Below, piece after piece: positions 11,641 through 24,054 of a stretch of 64,000 nt of DNA. A program made the position numbers and the translations under genes. The notes under the pieces were generated by a model. The model ran no database searches. It saw only the letters and a program-made list of their open reading frames with translations, and was not told the DNA's origin. How positions within the stretch are numbered: position 1 is the stretch's first letter; every line of letters starts with the position of its first letter. Source of the DNA: Leucaena leucocephala (Eukaryota > Streptophyta > Magnoliopsida > Fabales > Fabaceae). The DNA is taken from NCBI GenBank assembly GCA_037074615.1, contig CM073547.1, positions 16,832,501 to 16,896,500 on the forward strand, written 5' to 3'.

Positions 11641-13435
11641 CGGTGAAAAATATTTTCTGGATGATTGGACAACATTTTCCAGCCCAAAATCTTCTACATT
11701 ACCGCTTTCAACTTAACATATCAGTAGCAGACATTATCTATTTTTCAAGCGCGATTTGACTATTGAAAATGGAGGACGGCAGAGTTTGTTTGAAAAGCCT
11801 ATTAAACCATTTTCACGAGTGCTCTCTTGTATTGAAGAAATCCAGTCTCCGAATGAAAAATGAGAAGGCAAGAGCATGCCAAGAGTAAAACTGCAGGGTC
11901 ATTGTATGTACAATAAGGTTAAGCTGCTCAAACACCCACTTTATCTAATGAATCCCTGTACCTGTTACGTAATCAAAACCCAGATCTTAACATTATAGGT
12001 ATATCTGGATTTTAATAAATCAGCAATATATTATTTTTAAATTTAATCTGAGGGGCATTTTATTCTTTTTAACAACATCAAAAAATTCCTAATAAAGGTA
12101 TAAATTTAGATTTAGGCACTTCAACAGGATTTAACTGGGATTATTCCTAAAATCAAATGAAATATCAAGTTATATATTATAAAATTTAAATGTGTCTACT
12201 AATGGGGACTATATCTAATAGTAGTGGTTATTCTTTCATAACATAGTAAATTAAGATTTAAATTCTGGTTAAAAGATATATTCATATGATTTAGGGTTCA
12301 ACAATGGTTCATGATTGCTTTTAATAAAAGAAAATTTAAATACGGCTTGCTTGCGCGTGGAAATGTTGGACAGTCAGACCTGTTTTTCGTAATAAATGCT
12401 CTCGTGCATCCGTGCAGGAATTATGGAGATCGAGCCTGGAAATTGTGGGGTGTACGAGCTTGATAATATTTATTGGTTCTAAACGTCGGAGACATATTTA
12501 GTATTTTCCTAAATCCTAGCTACTATTGTGGTCTCTCGTGTGATGAATGTGAAAAGTAGTAAAAACAAGTTATCATTTATATTTACTGAAGTTTTTATTT
12601 TATAGATTTGTGATGCATATTTGGAATTTAATTGGTCGGTATGTATAACGTATTTTTAAGGAGAGGAACATAAAATGAAAGGAAAGAAAAAAATATTAGT
12701 TGAAAGAATACTTAGTATACCATAAACAGAAGAGATAAATTTATGTTTTGTTGTTATGAAAAAAAAAGAGAAATACTCATCCAATTCTTAATATAATATA
12801 TATTTAATTAATTTAATTAGATTAAAAAATTGGTTAAATTATTTAATATGTATTTTTTAAAATATTCTAAATATCTTTCTTAATTCTCTCTCCCTATCTT
12901 ATTTGAAGTAATTTTAAAAAAAATGATAAATTTAAAAAATATATTTTATATTTAGGATCAATATTAATTTTCTAATTAGCTATAAATTTAGGATATGGAA
13001 AGCTGAAAATGCCCCTGCTAAAGGGGTTTGGACAATAATAGAGAAAACGCAAATTCAAGAGTAGGTGGCCGTATGGGGCCAATAGCTAGTAAAGCTACGA
13101 GTCAGAGTTACTGTTGGGTGAAGAAAATAATTATCCAATTTTAATTGGGCAAGGATTTATAAGAAAAAACTAATGAAAAATTAAAGAATAAAAGGGGGCA
13201 AGAGGAAGGTTTATTATTGATGGGAAGGAAAAATGATCAATTTTAACCCAATCTTCCATTTTAAAGCTAATTCCTTCCATTCTCTTCATACCATTTCGTT
13301 TAGCACCTAGCAAAACAGAAAAAAGAAAGACCTCTCTTGGAGGTTTCATGAATTTAGAGAGAGAGAGTACTGAGAGAAAGCAAGTTACTAGCCATTGTCA
13401 ACACTTTTTTACCATAACTACAAGCTAAAACTATT
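11641..13435. repeat. Duplicated segment shared with 62,065-64,000
   Basis: Collinear with the right end of the window, including the junction module at 12,340-12,570, the CCCCTGCTAAAGGGGTTTGG block (13,012) and the GAGAGAGAGTACTGAGAG block (13,358). Both copies contain a short coding-like stretch at about 11,790-12,000 (see 62,202-62,411). Its function is unknown; no known protein was recognised. Confidence 0.75.
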
Positions 13436-14765
13436 GTCCACACCAAGAGCTTCTTGTTGGTGGTTTTTGCTTCTTGAAATAGAGAATTGGGAGGAGGAAC
13501 TAAGTGGGAAAATTTAAGGAAAGAAAGAAAGGAAGGAAGAGAAGAAAGCTAGATATTGGTTTTAAGCTAAGTTTTATTACATAATTGAACTGTGGATTTA
13601 GAATCCAGATTGAACTAGGGAAAGACACCTTAACTAGCTTAGATCCTAACCAGATTAAATTAATAGTAACGGTAAACATTAAGGTGCTTCATGACTTCAA
13701 AATGGAAAAGAAATGTTATTACAGACTTCAGGAAGGCAAATTAGAGGATACTGTCATATATACTTTTATATACTTTTTATATAAAGGGAAGATACTAATG
13801 ACTTGAGGTTATAAGTGAGATTAAACCCTAACCTCCCACTTACAAAAAAGCTTTCCTACTATTAGGTTACAAAGTTTTTGGCAATATTATCATTTGTTAG
13901 TAATTAAATTGTGCGTGCAGTGAGATCAAAATAATATACCATTGATGTAGTAATGTAGGCATGAACTATATGTTGTGATAATGAATACATTTCATAAATA
14001 TCTACAGCACATCGGTATGATTTTCATGTACATTCTCTCCCATACTGTCACAATAGAGTAAATTTTCATATTTTATAATCATACATAAAATATGCAAATA
14101 CTATGATACACTTGTTAAAAAACTTAGAGTTTCTCCCCCATCTTTGTCACCCTCCTCTTCAACCTCCCCATCTTTGCTAAAATGGTTTATTTTATAAATT
14201 TGTGATCAAAGTATTGTTATCCTTTTATCAGTTGTGATTTTTGTTCTTCACTCATATATTTATTCCTCTTATATATGTTTTTATCATTTGTTCTTAAAGT
14301 TCTTTTGGTATTGTGGATTGAACATAATATTGAAGGGATTTCGTTAGAAACCCTAAAAGGAATGTTTAGTGAAAGTTCTCAATTTTCTGAGAGGATAGAT
14401 CATAACTAGTATTATGATTGTAAGTTAAGTGGTTTTTTAATAATTATTTATGAATTAAATTTATTCTAGGGTTATAGGTGTTTTTATAAAATAAATAATT
14501 AGACTTAGGAGGTTTCCTAGATCCATCGTTGGGAAGCCACATCTACTACTATTCATTTCTAATCACTCTCTACTTTATTTACTTTTTGAGATTAGCCCCA
14601 TAATCGAACTAAACTTTCTACTCTTATCTCCCCTTTAACCACTTTAATTCAATCAAGAGTTAAGTCACTCATTGACTCCGTCTTGAGATCAACCTAGGTT
14701 TAACTCCTATACACATAGGGTTGAAACTAGTAATTAATTTGAGCGCTTATGACAAGCAACATCAA
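13436..14765 (+). mobile_element. Probable 5' LTR / leader of a Tat/Athila-like Gypsy element
   Basis: No gene recognised; the frame at 13,585-13,806 has no known motif. The stretch ends directly before a conserved Tat/Athila-type primer-binding region (14,770), so at least its right part should be the 5' LTR. The left boundary of the LTR cannot be fixed because the matching 3' LTR was not found. Confidence 0.45.
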
Positions 14766-14769
14766 ATTT

Positions 14770-14787
14770 TGGCGCCATTGCCAGGGA
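14770..14787 (+). other. Primer-binding site of a Tat/Athila-like Gypsy element
   Basis: TGGCGCCATTGCCAGGGA differs at two positions from the conserved TGGCGCCGTTGCCGGGGA found after the 5' LTR of Tat/Athila-lineage elements. It fixes the orientation of the element as plus. Confidence 0.75.
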
Positions 14788-14859
14788 ATAAATTCCCTTG
14801 ATTCTTGGTTAATTATTGTGATTAATTTTATCTGCACTTGCTATCTTTCTTGTACATGA

Positions 14860-15415
14860 CTAGGAGCAAGAATACTAGAATACTGCCTACTTACTCTGAC
14901 CCTGAACAATTATTTAAAACAAGAAGGAAGATACTTGAGAAGATTGAGTAGACACCCGATGGAACCAGTGTTAAAACTAGTTCATCTACATGCCCTACAA
15001 GCAAAAGTGTAGTGAAGAACTACACAAAAATTTATAACAATATCTTGGGTGGGGACAATAATAGGCCACCCAATAGAGGAGGAGGTGGACCCAATAATTA
15101 AGAGGGGCATGGGAACTATGTCCCATAAAATGAAGAAGCACCTTGAAGATGCACTATTAAGGAAACAACTACTTCTAATGCTACCTTTATTCCTTTTAAT
15201 AATGCTATTACCAATTTTACTACTTACTTTGAAATTAAGGGACAATTACTTTACTATGCCTAAGTTTCATAGTACTATAGGTGAAGACTTGTATGCTCAC
15301 TTAAAGAGCCTCTTTATGGTATGTAAAAGCATGCAACCAATTGGAGCCAACATAGATGATGTCCAATGGAATGTCTTCCACCTCACATTGGAAGGAAAAA
15401 CCATGACCTAGTGCA
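14860..15415 (+). pseudogene. Tat/Athila-like gag fragment
   Basis: Broken frames follow the primer-binding site. The best part (about 15,225-15,410) reads YYAMPKFHSTIGEDLYAHLK, then SLFMVCKSMQP and NVFHLTLEGKTMT. This matches the conserved gag core of Athila-lineage Gypsy elements (PKFHG...EDPYKHLK...). Stops interrupt the frame upstream and end it at 15,409. Homology then switches to a different Gypsy lineage, so the element was interrupted here. Confidence 0.7.
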
Positions 15416-15429
15416 TGTCACTACCTAGG

Positions 15430-18400
15430 TCCTCACCTAATACCTACCAGAGCTCTGAGATGCCCTGATGTTCAGTCTATGGAATTTGCTTTACTTCGGT
15501 TAGAAGGGATAGCTAATGCTTGGAGCAACACAGTGCCTAGTTTGTAAGGAGATAGAGTGCCGTCTTTATCATGGCTTGACTTCAAAGATATTTTTCTTAA
15601 GTGCTATCTTCCCCAAAGTAAAAAGGATACTAGAATCAAAGAGTTCCTATTGTTGAAGTGTACTTTGGGAATGATAGTGGTAGAGTATAATAGGAAGTTT
15701 ACAGAGCTTTCTTCTTATGCATCTATATCGATTCCTTTGAAGAAGGATAGGATTGGCATATTCATTCAGGGATTGCCGATATACATACATGATGTTGTGG
15801 CCCATATGTTAAATCATTTTATTTCCTATACTGGTGTAGTAGATTGTGTATTGAGAATTAGGTTGAGACACATTGAAGAAAAAAGGGGTTTTTAAGAAGC
15901 AGAAGATAGGGAATGGAAGATTCCAAGGGTCCTTATTTAAAGGAAATTGGTCTCAGGGCTAGCCTCAATCATTGCTATGCAGCCAATGCTTAGATCTTAT
16001 GGACCCTCAGAGGGTGCTCCAGCTTTGAGACCTAAATTTGGAAGTGCTTAACCTCATCCTGCTGTGAGCCAATCTAATTATTCCAGGTCTCCTTATGCTA
16101 TTTGTGGGAACTATCATTCTGGAACCTATCGTAAGGCCTCTAGTATTTATTATAGGTATGGATAACTGGGTCATATGAAGAGAGATTGTTTGTTTGCTTA
16201 GCCAACTTTGAGCTATGGATCAGCTCGACCTTCTCCTCACCCTGCTACTTTTATAGCCCCATTTATTGGAGTAACTTCTGCCTCGACAGGTATAGGTACT
16301 TTAGGAAGACTATTAGGAAAAGAAGCACAACCTTCTGGCAAGGCTAAGCAAGGGTATATGCTATGATGAGGCAAGATGCTTGCGCCTCTAATGCTATGGT
16401 TACATGTATTATTACTGTATATTCTCAAAAAGCTTATGCATTGTTTGACCCTAGATCGACACATTCTTATGTTTCAATATATTTTGCTAAAAGGTTGGGT
16501 AAAGATTATGCCAAAATTGATTGTCCTTTATCAGTTGCTATCCCAGTTGGGGAATCTTTGTCAGTTTCATATGTGTATAAATCTTGTGAAATGTCTTTTG
16601 AGGGAAGAGAAAGTCTTGTTGATTTAATGATTCTTGACATGATTGATTTTGATGTGATATTAGATATGGATCTTGTTATGCTATTGTTGATTGCTACTTG
16701 AAAGTTGTGAAATTTAATATTCCAGGTGAAAATCCTTTTGTATTACAAGGAAATAAAGTAGAGAGGCTAAGTAACTTGATTTCTACTCTAAAAGAACATC
16801 ATTATTAATAAAGGGTTGTCAAGCACTTTTTGCCGTGGTGAAAGATGTTTATAAGCCTACTGTCAGTTTAGATCAAATTCTAGTTGTTTGGGAATTTCCT
16901 GATATCTTTTTGAAGGAATTTCCTAGCTTACCTCCAGATAGAGAGATAGAATTTGGTATTGATATTATTCCTGGTAGGCAACCAATTTCTATTCCACCTT
17001 ATAAGATGACACCTTCATAGTTAAGGGAGTTGAAGACTCAGCAGCAAGAACTATTAGACAAAGGGTTTATTTGACCTAGTACTTCTCTATGGGGTACACC
17101 AGTGTTATTTGTAAAAAAGAAACATGGATCTTTGAGAGTATGCATTGATTATCAGTAGCTTAATAAAGTGACAATAAAGAATAAGTATCCGTTGCCATGC
17201 ATTAATGATCTTTTTGACCAGTTGTAAGGAGCACAATATTTTTCTAAGGTAGACTTGCGATCAGGGTATCATCAATTAAAGATCAAGAAGGAAGATATTC
17301 CAAAGACAACATTTATAACTCTGTATGGTCATTACGAATTTTTAGTGATGTCCTTTGGGTTGACAAATGCTCTTGCAGCATTCATAGACTTGATGAATCG
17401 AGTATTCAAAGCATTTCTTGATAAGTTTGTAATTGTGTTTATTACTAGTATCTTGATATACTCCAAGAGTACGGACGTATCATGAGCATCAATTGCGGTT
17501 AGTGTTGCAAAGGTTGAGAGAACAACAACTTTATGCTAAGTTTTCTAAGTGTGAATTCTAGTTAACCGAGGTCACTTTCTTAGGGCATGTGGTGTTAGAA
17601 GACGCTATTCAAGTAAATCCTAGCAAGGTTGAGGCAGTCAAAAGTTGGCTACGACCTACAACAGTCACTAAGATTCGCAGTTTCTTGGGTCTCATAGTAT
17701 ATTATCGCCATTTTGTAAAGGATTTCTCAAGAATAACCACTCCATTGACAAGGTTAACTCAAAAGAATATGAAATTTGTTTGGAATGATAAGTGCAAGGG
17801 AATTTTTTAGAAGTTAAAGGAATATTTGACTTTCGCTCCAATTTTAAGCTTACCTTTAAGAGTTGGGGGTACACAATATATTATGATACTTCTCGAATTG
17901 GTTTAGGCTATATATTAATGCAAAATAGGCAAGTAATTGCTTATGCCTCTAGAAAGCTTAAGAAGCATGAACAAAATTATCCAACTCATGACTTAGAAAT
18001 AGCCGCAGTGGTTTTTTCTTTAGAGATCTGGAGACATTATCTGTATGGTGAAACTTGTAAGATTTTTACTGATCACAAAAGTCTTAAGTACATGTTTGAG
18101 TTGAAGGATCTGAATCTCAGATAGGAAAGATGGATGGAATTGCTAAAGGATTATGACTGCACAATTCTATATCATCCTGACAAAGTTAATGTAGTGGCTG
18201 ATGCTTGAAACAGAAAGTCTATGAGTAGCCTGGCACATATAAATGTTGAAAGAAGACGGCTAGTGCAGGAAATTCATAAAGTTGAGCAAGAGGGAGTCAT
18301 ATTTGAAATTGTTGATAGAGGGACATTTTTAGCTCATTTATAGGCTCATTTCTCTCTAAATGAACAATTTAAGGAGGCTCAATACTATGATATGAGATTA

Positions 18401-19420
18401 TGGAAGTTACGAGATTTGGTCAAAGAGGGAAGTAATACATAATTTGTGATTAACCATGAAGGTGTTCTAAGGTACAATGGCAAGATTTACGTGCCTCAAG
18501 TTCAAGATTTGAGAAAGAAAATTTTTGAAGAAGCTCATAATTCTACTTATACTATTTACCTTGGAATAACTAAAATGTATCAAGATTTGAAGTAGTTGTA
18601 TTGATGGCATGGTATGAAAAATGATATGGTAAACTTTGTTGCATGTTGTTTGGTGTGTCAACAAGTTAAAGCGGAGCATTGGAAACCTATAGGACCATTG
18701 TAACAGTTGGAAATACCTGAGTGAAAATGGGAAAATATAACAATGGATTTCATTATTTGCTTGCCATGTACTATTAGAGGTTTTGATTCTATTTGGATGA
18801 TTGTTGACAGGTTAACTAAGTCAACTCATTTTCTTCCAGTAAAGACGACTTATAGTGGGGCTAGACATGTCGAGATTTATATTGCTAAGATTTTGCGTTT
18901 GCACACCCAAGATTATATTGCTGAGATTTTGCGTTTGCACGAAGTTCCAGTGTCTATCATTTCAGATAGTGGGCCCCAATTCACTTCTCGATTTTAGAAA
19001 TCATTTCAAAAAGCATTAGGTACTCGATTGAATTTAAGTATTGCTTTTCATCCTTAAATTGATGGGCAATCCAAAAGAACGATTGAAATAGTTAAGGAAA
19101 TGTTGAGATACTGTATCAGATTTTGATAGAACCTGGGATAATCAATTACCGCTAGTGGAGTTTTCCTATAATAATAGCTATCAATCAAGTATTCAAATGG
19201 CACCATTTGAAGCATTATATGGAAGATAATGTAGATCTCCACTTGGATGGTTTGAAGTTGGCGACAGAGATTTTTGGACCAGATTTGGCTCAAGATGCTA
19301 AAGAGAAAGTGAAGATAATCAAACAAAGGGTATTTTCAGCTCAGAGCTGACATAAATCTTACGTAGAACATTATCGAAGGGAATTAGAATTCATGGTTGG
19401 GGATAAAGTATTTTTAAAGC
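15430..19420 (+). pseudogene. Tekay/Del-like Gypsy (chromovirus) gag-pol, degenerate
   Basis: Domains in order: gag (about 15,430-16,200, WLDFKDIFLKCYLPQSKKD and a damaged zinc knuckle); protease (about 16,400-16,700, LFDPRSTHSY in place of the usual active-site box); reverse transcriptase (about 16,890-17,480, SLRVCIDY, FSKVDLRSGYHQLKIK, MSFGLTNA); RNase H (about 17,590-18,230, VIAYASRKLKKHEQNYPTHD, FTDHKSLKYMF); integrase (about 18,480-19,250, HNSTY...CLVCQQVK zinc finger, MDFIICLP, ISDSGPQFTSRF). Many in-frame stops. The RT catalytic Asp pair is replaced by Thr-Ser (17,444-17,449). Domain order RT-RH-IN is Gypsy type and motif wording fits Tekay. The 5' LTR is missing and the frame stops before a chromodomain. 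Confidence 0.88.
18878..18949 (+). repeat. 36-bp tandem duplication in the integrase region
   Basis: The unit at 18,878-18,913 is repeated at 18,914-18,949 with a few changes near its end. It is twelve codons long, so the frame is kept, and it doubles an IAKILRLH stretch in the integrase core of the Tekay-like element. Confidence 0.9.
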
Positions 19421-19429
19421 AGGAATAAA

Positions 19430-21693
19430 ACTATATAAAAATCATTAATCAAAGCAATTTAATAGCCAACAAAACATTTTATTCAGAGAAGTCAACTTTA
19501 AACGATAATTATTAAATCTCAACTTTTCGTAGGGCTTCAACAGAATGAATTATCTAGCATGGACATAGTCCACATGGGTAACTAACCATTCTGGTGCAAG
19601 TACAAAACCCACGAATAACAGGTGCGGGTATATGACCCATGAATAACTGGTGTGAGAATTACTTCCATGAATATCCGGCGTGAGTACTATGCTCATGAAT
19701 ATTAAGTGAGCTCGAGTTTAACCATGATGTACCAATGACTAAAGTAATACTGTTAGTAACTAGTATTCTGTATTCAATCATTTCAAAAATATTTCCAAGC
19801 ATGCGTGGAGTCAATTTAACATTAATAAAGTATAAGATCTTTCAATACTGAAATCTCTCTATAATCAAGAACCCTATCATGAAAATCCTTGTAAAAAATT
19901 TCCTTTAAATTCTCATGTATCCAAATTTGTAAAAATAGAGTGATGTAAAACAATCGTTATCTAAAATAAACATTCAAATATCAAATAACAACTGTACAAT
20001 TATAATAAATATGCTTTTAGCAAATCATGCTTAAAAATTAATACTTTAAATCAAATATATCAAATAGAAGATATTAAAATATTATTATCATAGGATGTTA
20101 TTTACTCACTTGTTGATTTTCCAATATAAAACTTATTATTCTAAGACTTCCTAAGATAATTGCCCTTATAACAACTCAAAAACATGGAGTCCCTTCTCCC
20201 AATTACTTTCTCTTGTTTCTTTCTTATTTATTTCCTTAAAGGCTCGACCAGATATCAAATCATATACTATATATATATATATAGGAATATTAGTGAGCTT
20301 TAGTACATAATCGTTGAATATGTTTTTAATTACAAAGTCCAATACCTACCACTTCAAAATACAAGTAGCGATCTTGAACCAGATTTTCTCATCATCCATA
20401 TGCCTCTCACTTAACACATATCACATACATGGTAAGAAGTTTTTAATCCTCTTTTAATCTCTCATTTTCAACTATATTAAAAATATTTTCTTATTCCAAT
20501 AATGAATATATTGTTATACTTTCAAGACAAAGAACTTGATTAAATAAAAACCATCTTCTTATAATCCCATAACCCAACATCTAACACTATATATATATAT
20601 ATATATTTATGCATATATGTTAACAAAGATTATAGAGATCATAGGTCCGAAACAAATATTTCCTAAACAACAAGCTTTCTTTCTTTCAACAGCCAAACAA
20701 AACTGAAAATCTGGTTCAGCAAGCATAACAAAAAATGATGGGTCTTTACTTTCAAAATTCATGACCCAAAACAAAGAAATCGCTTACAATTAGTATAATA
20801 CTTCATTCTATTTCTCTTTAGTTTTAATTTTTGAGTATCTTAAGCCCCTAATAATGAGCCTTCGATTTCAAAAATGAAAACCCAATTAAGTTTCTTCACA
20901 TCTTCAAGCGTCAATATTACTTAATTAATGATTTCCTTCCAAAACCCCAATTATAATTGGTAACCTAACCAAAGGAAATCGAAAGAGTAGAAGAGTCAGA
21001 GGTGTAGACAGAATCCAAGAACTCACCTCAGGATCTCGACGGCATCATGAGTTTGATCTCCTTCCTCCAAGCACCGCTCTAATGTGGTACTCCCAGGGGT
21101 ATCACCCCTCTCTCGTTCTTATCTCTCTTCCACCTGCTCACTTTATTTGGGGATGAAGAATTCAGTGATGAATGAATGAATGAGAGAGAGACCTAGTGAA
21201 AGGGAAGAGGAGGGCACGTGATATGTGATTTAGTGGTGCACAATGACTATTATGGACTTATGATCAAATTTATTTCGAATTCACTAATTTTCTATATTTT
21301 ATGAAACCTTCAAAAATTTCAAGAAATTATTACTTTTTATAAAATAAAGATTTTCTTCCTCTAATAGCTTATCTAACTCATAAGATAATTTCACCAAAAA
21401 GTTCACCTAAAAAATTAACCTCCAACTATTTTTCTTGAATTTTCCAAGAAAATAGAGCCTTAAAATTTGAAAAATAGTTATTGAATCATTTATTCCTCTT
21501 TTGGGGAAATAAACTATAATTTCCATAATTTTTTTCTTAAGTTTTTGTAAGTCCCAAAATATTTTTTGATGATTATTACTTCCTTTACCCTTTTCTTGAA
21601 ATTTAACCTTTAAATTTTTTAATTATATAGAAAAATGCTCTTGATCTTAACAATCCCTTATAAATTCATTATATCAAAATTTAGGATGTTACA
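19430..21693. mobile_element. LTR-like Gypsy sequence separating the Tekay-like pol from Athila-like pol
   Basis: No gene. 19,510-19,830 matches 48,390-50,380 (apart from the LTR inserted there) and 20,020-20,140 matches 50,680-50,790, both within the long solo LTR at 47,808-61,700. It ends AAATTTAGGATGTTACA, a typical LTR terminus, at about 21,692, immediately before Athila-like RNase H coding. Imperfect 28-30-bp tandem units built around CCATGAATA lie at about 19,595-19,715. The left boundary is uncertain. Confidence 0.65.
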
Positions 21694-22735
21694 ACAACTA
21701 TAGTGAAGGAATTATATGCTATTACTTTTGCTTTAGATAAGTTTAGATAACATCTCACAAACTCCAAGGTTGTTATTTTTATAGATCATGTAGCAATAAG
21801 GATCTTTTTAAGAAACCTCAATCGAAACCAAGGTTGCTGCCTGGATGCTCCTTATGCAAAAATTTGATATTGAGATCAAAGATCAAGCAGGAGCTGAGAA
21901 CCATGTGGCAAACTATTTGCGCAAAAGCCCTAATGACGTAAGAAGAATAGATGTTTCTGATTTGACTTGTGATTACTTCCCTGATTCTGTCTTTTGTACT
22001 TAGGTGAATAAAGAGCCTTGGTATGCTAATATATTTAATTATTTAGTCATTGATTTGGTTCCTCCTTTTATATCTCGTTTCCAGGTACAACAATTAAGGA
22101 GGAAAGCCAAGTATTATGTGTGTGATATCTCATTCCTATGGAGGATGTGTAGTGACCAAATAATCAAACGTTGCATGTCATTTGATGAGTTTGAGTCTAT
22201 ACTCAATTCATGTTATTCCATGGTTTATGGAGGTCACTTCAGTGCCAAGAGGACATCTAGAAGAATCCTATAAGCCAAACTTTATTAGCCTATATTGTTC
22301 AAAGATGCTTACAATTTTTTATGGCATGTGATAAATGCCAAAGGTTTGGTGGGTTGGGTAAGAGACATGAGATACCATAACAACATATGTTTTCCTGTAA
22401 GATATTTGATGTATTGGGCATTGACTTCATGATCCCCTTTCCCTCTTCTTATGATTTAACTTATATTTTGTTAGATGTTGACTACTTGTCTAAGTGGGTG
22501 GAAGCCATTCCAACATGTAAGGATAACGCTACTACAGTTTCCAACTTTATAAAGTAGTCTAACATTATTTGTAGGTTTGGAATACCAAGGCAATGATAGA
22601 GGTACTCACTTCTATAATAGGATCCTTGACAAGCTTTTTGCTAGGTTTAGCATCACACATAAATTCTTCACTGTTTACCATCCACAACAAATGTCCAAGT
22701 AGAAGTCTCGAACAAAATTCAATAGGATATAGTTT
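21694..22735 (+). pseudogene. Tat/Athila-like pol fragment: RNase H and integrase
   Basis: It starts inside RNase H (KELYAITFALDKF, then a shifted IDHVAI stretch), followed by the integrase zinc-binding part (WRMCSDQIIKRCM...YGGHFSAKRTSRRIL, 22,135-22,270) and the integrase core in shifted frames (CDKCQRF, GIDFMIPFPS, YLSKWVEAIPTCKDNA). Frameshifts and stops are frequent. With the gag at 14,860-15,415 and the primer-binding site it forms one Athila/Tat-like element. Protease and RT are absent and the Tekay-like element lies in between. Confidence 0.8.
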
Positions 22736-22843
22736 TTTTTTTCAATTTTAATTTTTTACTTATATAAAATTCCTAGATTAGGTGCATTTTGTAGATTTCT
22801 TAGTGTTTTTACAACTCCTATCTATCTTAGTGTAATGACCCTA

Positions 22844-23350
22844 GAAAATACATAGATAAATATTACCATTTTAATAAAGTATATATTATTTTGTGTAGTG
22901 ATCTCACAAGAGGACTACAATGGCTAAGTGGTTAGAGATAGTGCAGCCTAGTTTAAGATATTGAGTTCTAATCCTAGTACCTGCATTGGAATTTTAATTT
23001 CAGACCTCGTGTGAAATTACCATACTGCCCTCCTGCCTATATTCTTTTATTTTCACTCTAGCAACTCTACTTTCATTCCCTATCCACAGTACCGTGAGAG
23101 AAAATAGCAGAAATAGAAGAGGGGCTCCGTGACGCGTGACTGTGGCTGCTGTAACTTCATCCTTCTCCATCGTCTGTGTTGCTATCACTAGTGATTGTTG
23201 CTATTAGAGTATCTATAATGTCAACTTATTCTGTCAACCTCCACTGTCTGAGCTACAGTCACTAGTATCATCGACGTGAACACTATCGCTACTATCACAA
23301 GTCACCGTCATCCTGTTACACATCCACTATTGCTACTGTCACCTTGCACG
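22844..23350 (+). mobile_element. 5' part of an LTR, same family as the long solo LTR at 47,808-61,700
   Basis: It begins TGTAATGACCCTAGAAAATAC. The first 150 bp match, inverted, 61,550-61,700, the end of the long solo LTR, and the following sequence resembles the inverted 51,860-52,400. It contains tRNA-like boxes: TGGCTAAGTGG at about 22,928 and AGTTCTAATCC about 40 bp later. The short minus-strand frame at 23,000-23,188 is not a gene. Confidence 0.65.
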
Positions 23351-23351
23351 C

Positions 23352-23518
23352 TTCCTTTTTATCCTATCAATCTCTGTTGGGTTATCACCTGTGAGAATAA
23401 TATCATCAATATATACTGCTAATACCACAATCTTCCCATTTTGACATATCAAGAATAGAGTGTGGTCGCTTTGTCCCTGTGTATAATCTTGAGCTTTTAG
23501 TGCCTTTGTAAATCTGTC
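23352..23518 (-). pseudogene. Copia reverse transcriptase fragment
   Basis: Read on the minus strand: DRFTKALKAQ, then GQSDHTLFLICQNGK, then the catalytic box VYIDDIILTGDN. This is the RT core of a Ty1/Copia element. About 55 codons are open; nothing else of the element is visible, so it is a short captured or truncated piece. Confidence 0.85.
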
Positions 23519-24034
23519 ATCAATATATATGTCATGTTTAAAAACTAGTTAAAATAAATTTGAAAAATAATGTATTTTTATAGTATATTAATATATTCCA
23601 AACTGGTGGTATAAATGCGTTCTAAAAAATATTTAAAATAATTTGAAAATGCTATAAATATATTCTAGACTAGTTGTTTTGTGCAACCGAATTAGAAACC
23701 TTAATCCTAAATATTTTATATCCTTCCTCACTCACTTTCACGATCAGACCTCATCCTTGCAGGTTCATACATGCTCTCTCACTTTCGATCCTTCATTAGC
23801 CTTTATAAATCCTAACTCTATATATGCTCACCCTCATGGAATCGTGCCATCCATTTGTTAGTGGTTGGCCTCATTCCTATCTCTCTATTTTTCCTTGAAT
23901 GGTGTACATGTGTTATTGGTAGATATGATTTAGTTTAATTTCTTATTTTGTTATATGCTTTGGAATGATGTACAATCGATTTTGAATCTGCATACACATA
24001 TGTATTGAACCTTCCTTCTTTTGTCTTCTGTAAC
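23519..24034. other. Non-coding interval before the CACTA element
   Basis: No protein, RNA gene or repeat was recognised here. The 60-residue frame at 23,679-23,861 has no known motif. Confidence 0.5.
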
Positions 24035-24054
24035 TCTCACTACAAAAAAAAAGA

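Noticed and set aside
22920..22985. Possible tRNA gene
   Set aside because: A- and B-like boxes are present but no acceptor stem or anticodon arm can be drawn; treated as a tRNA-like piece of an LTR.
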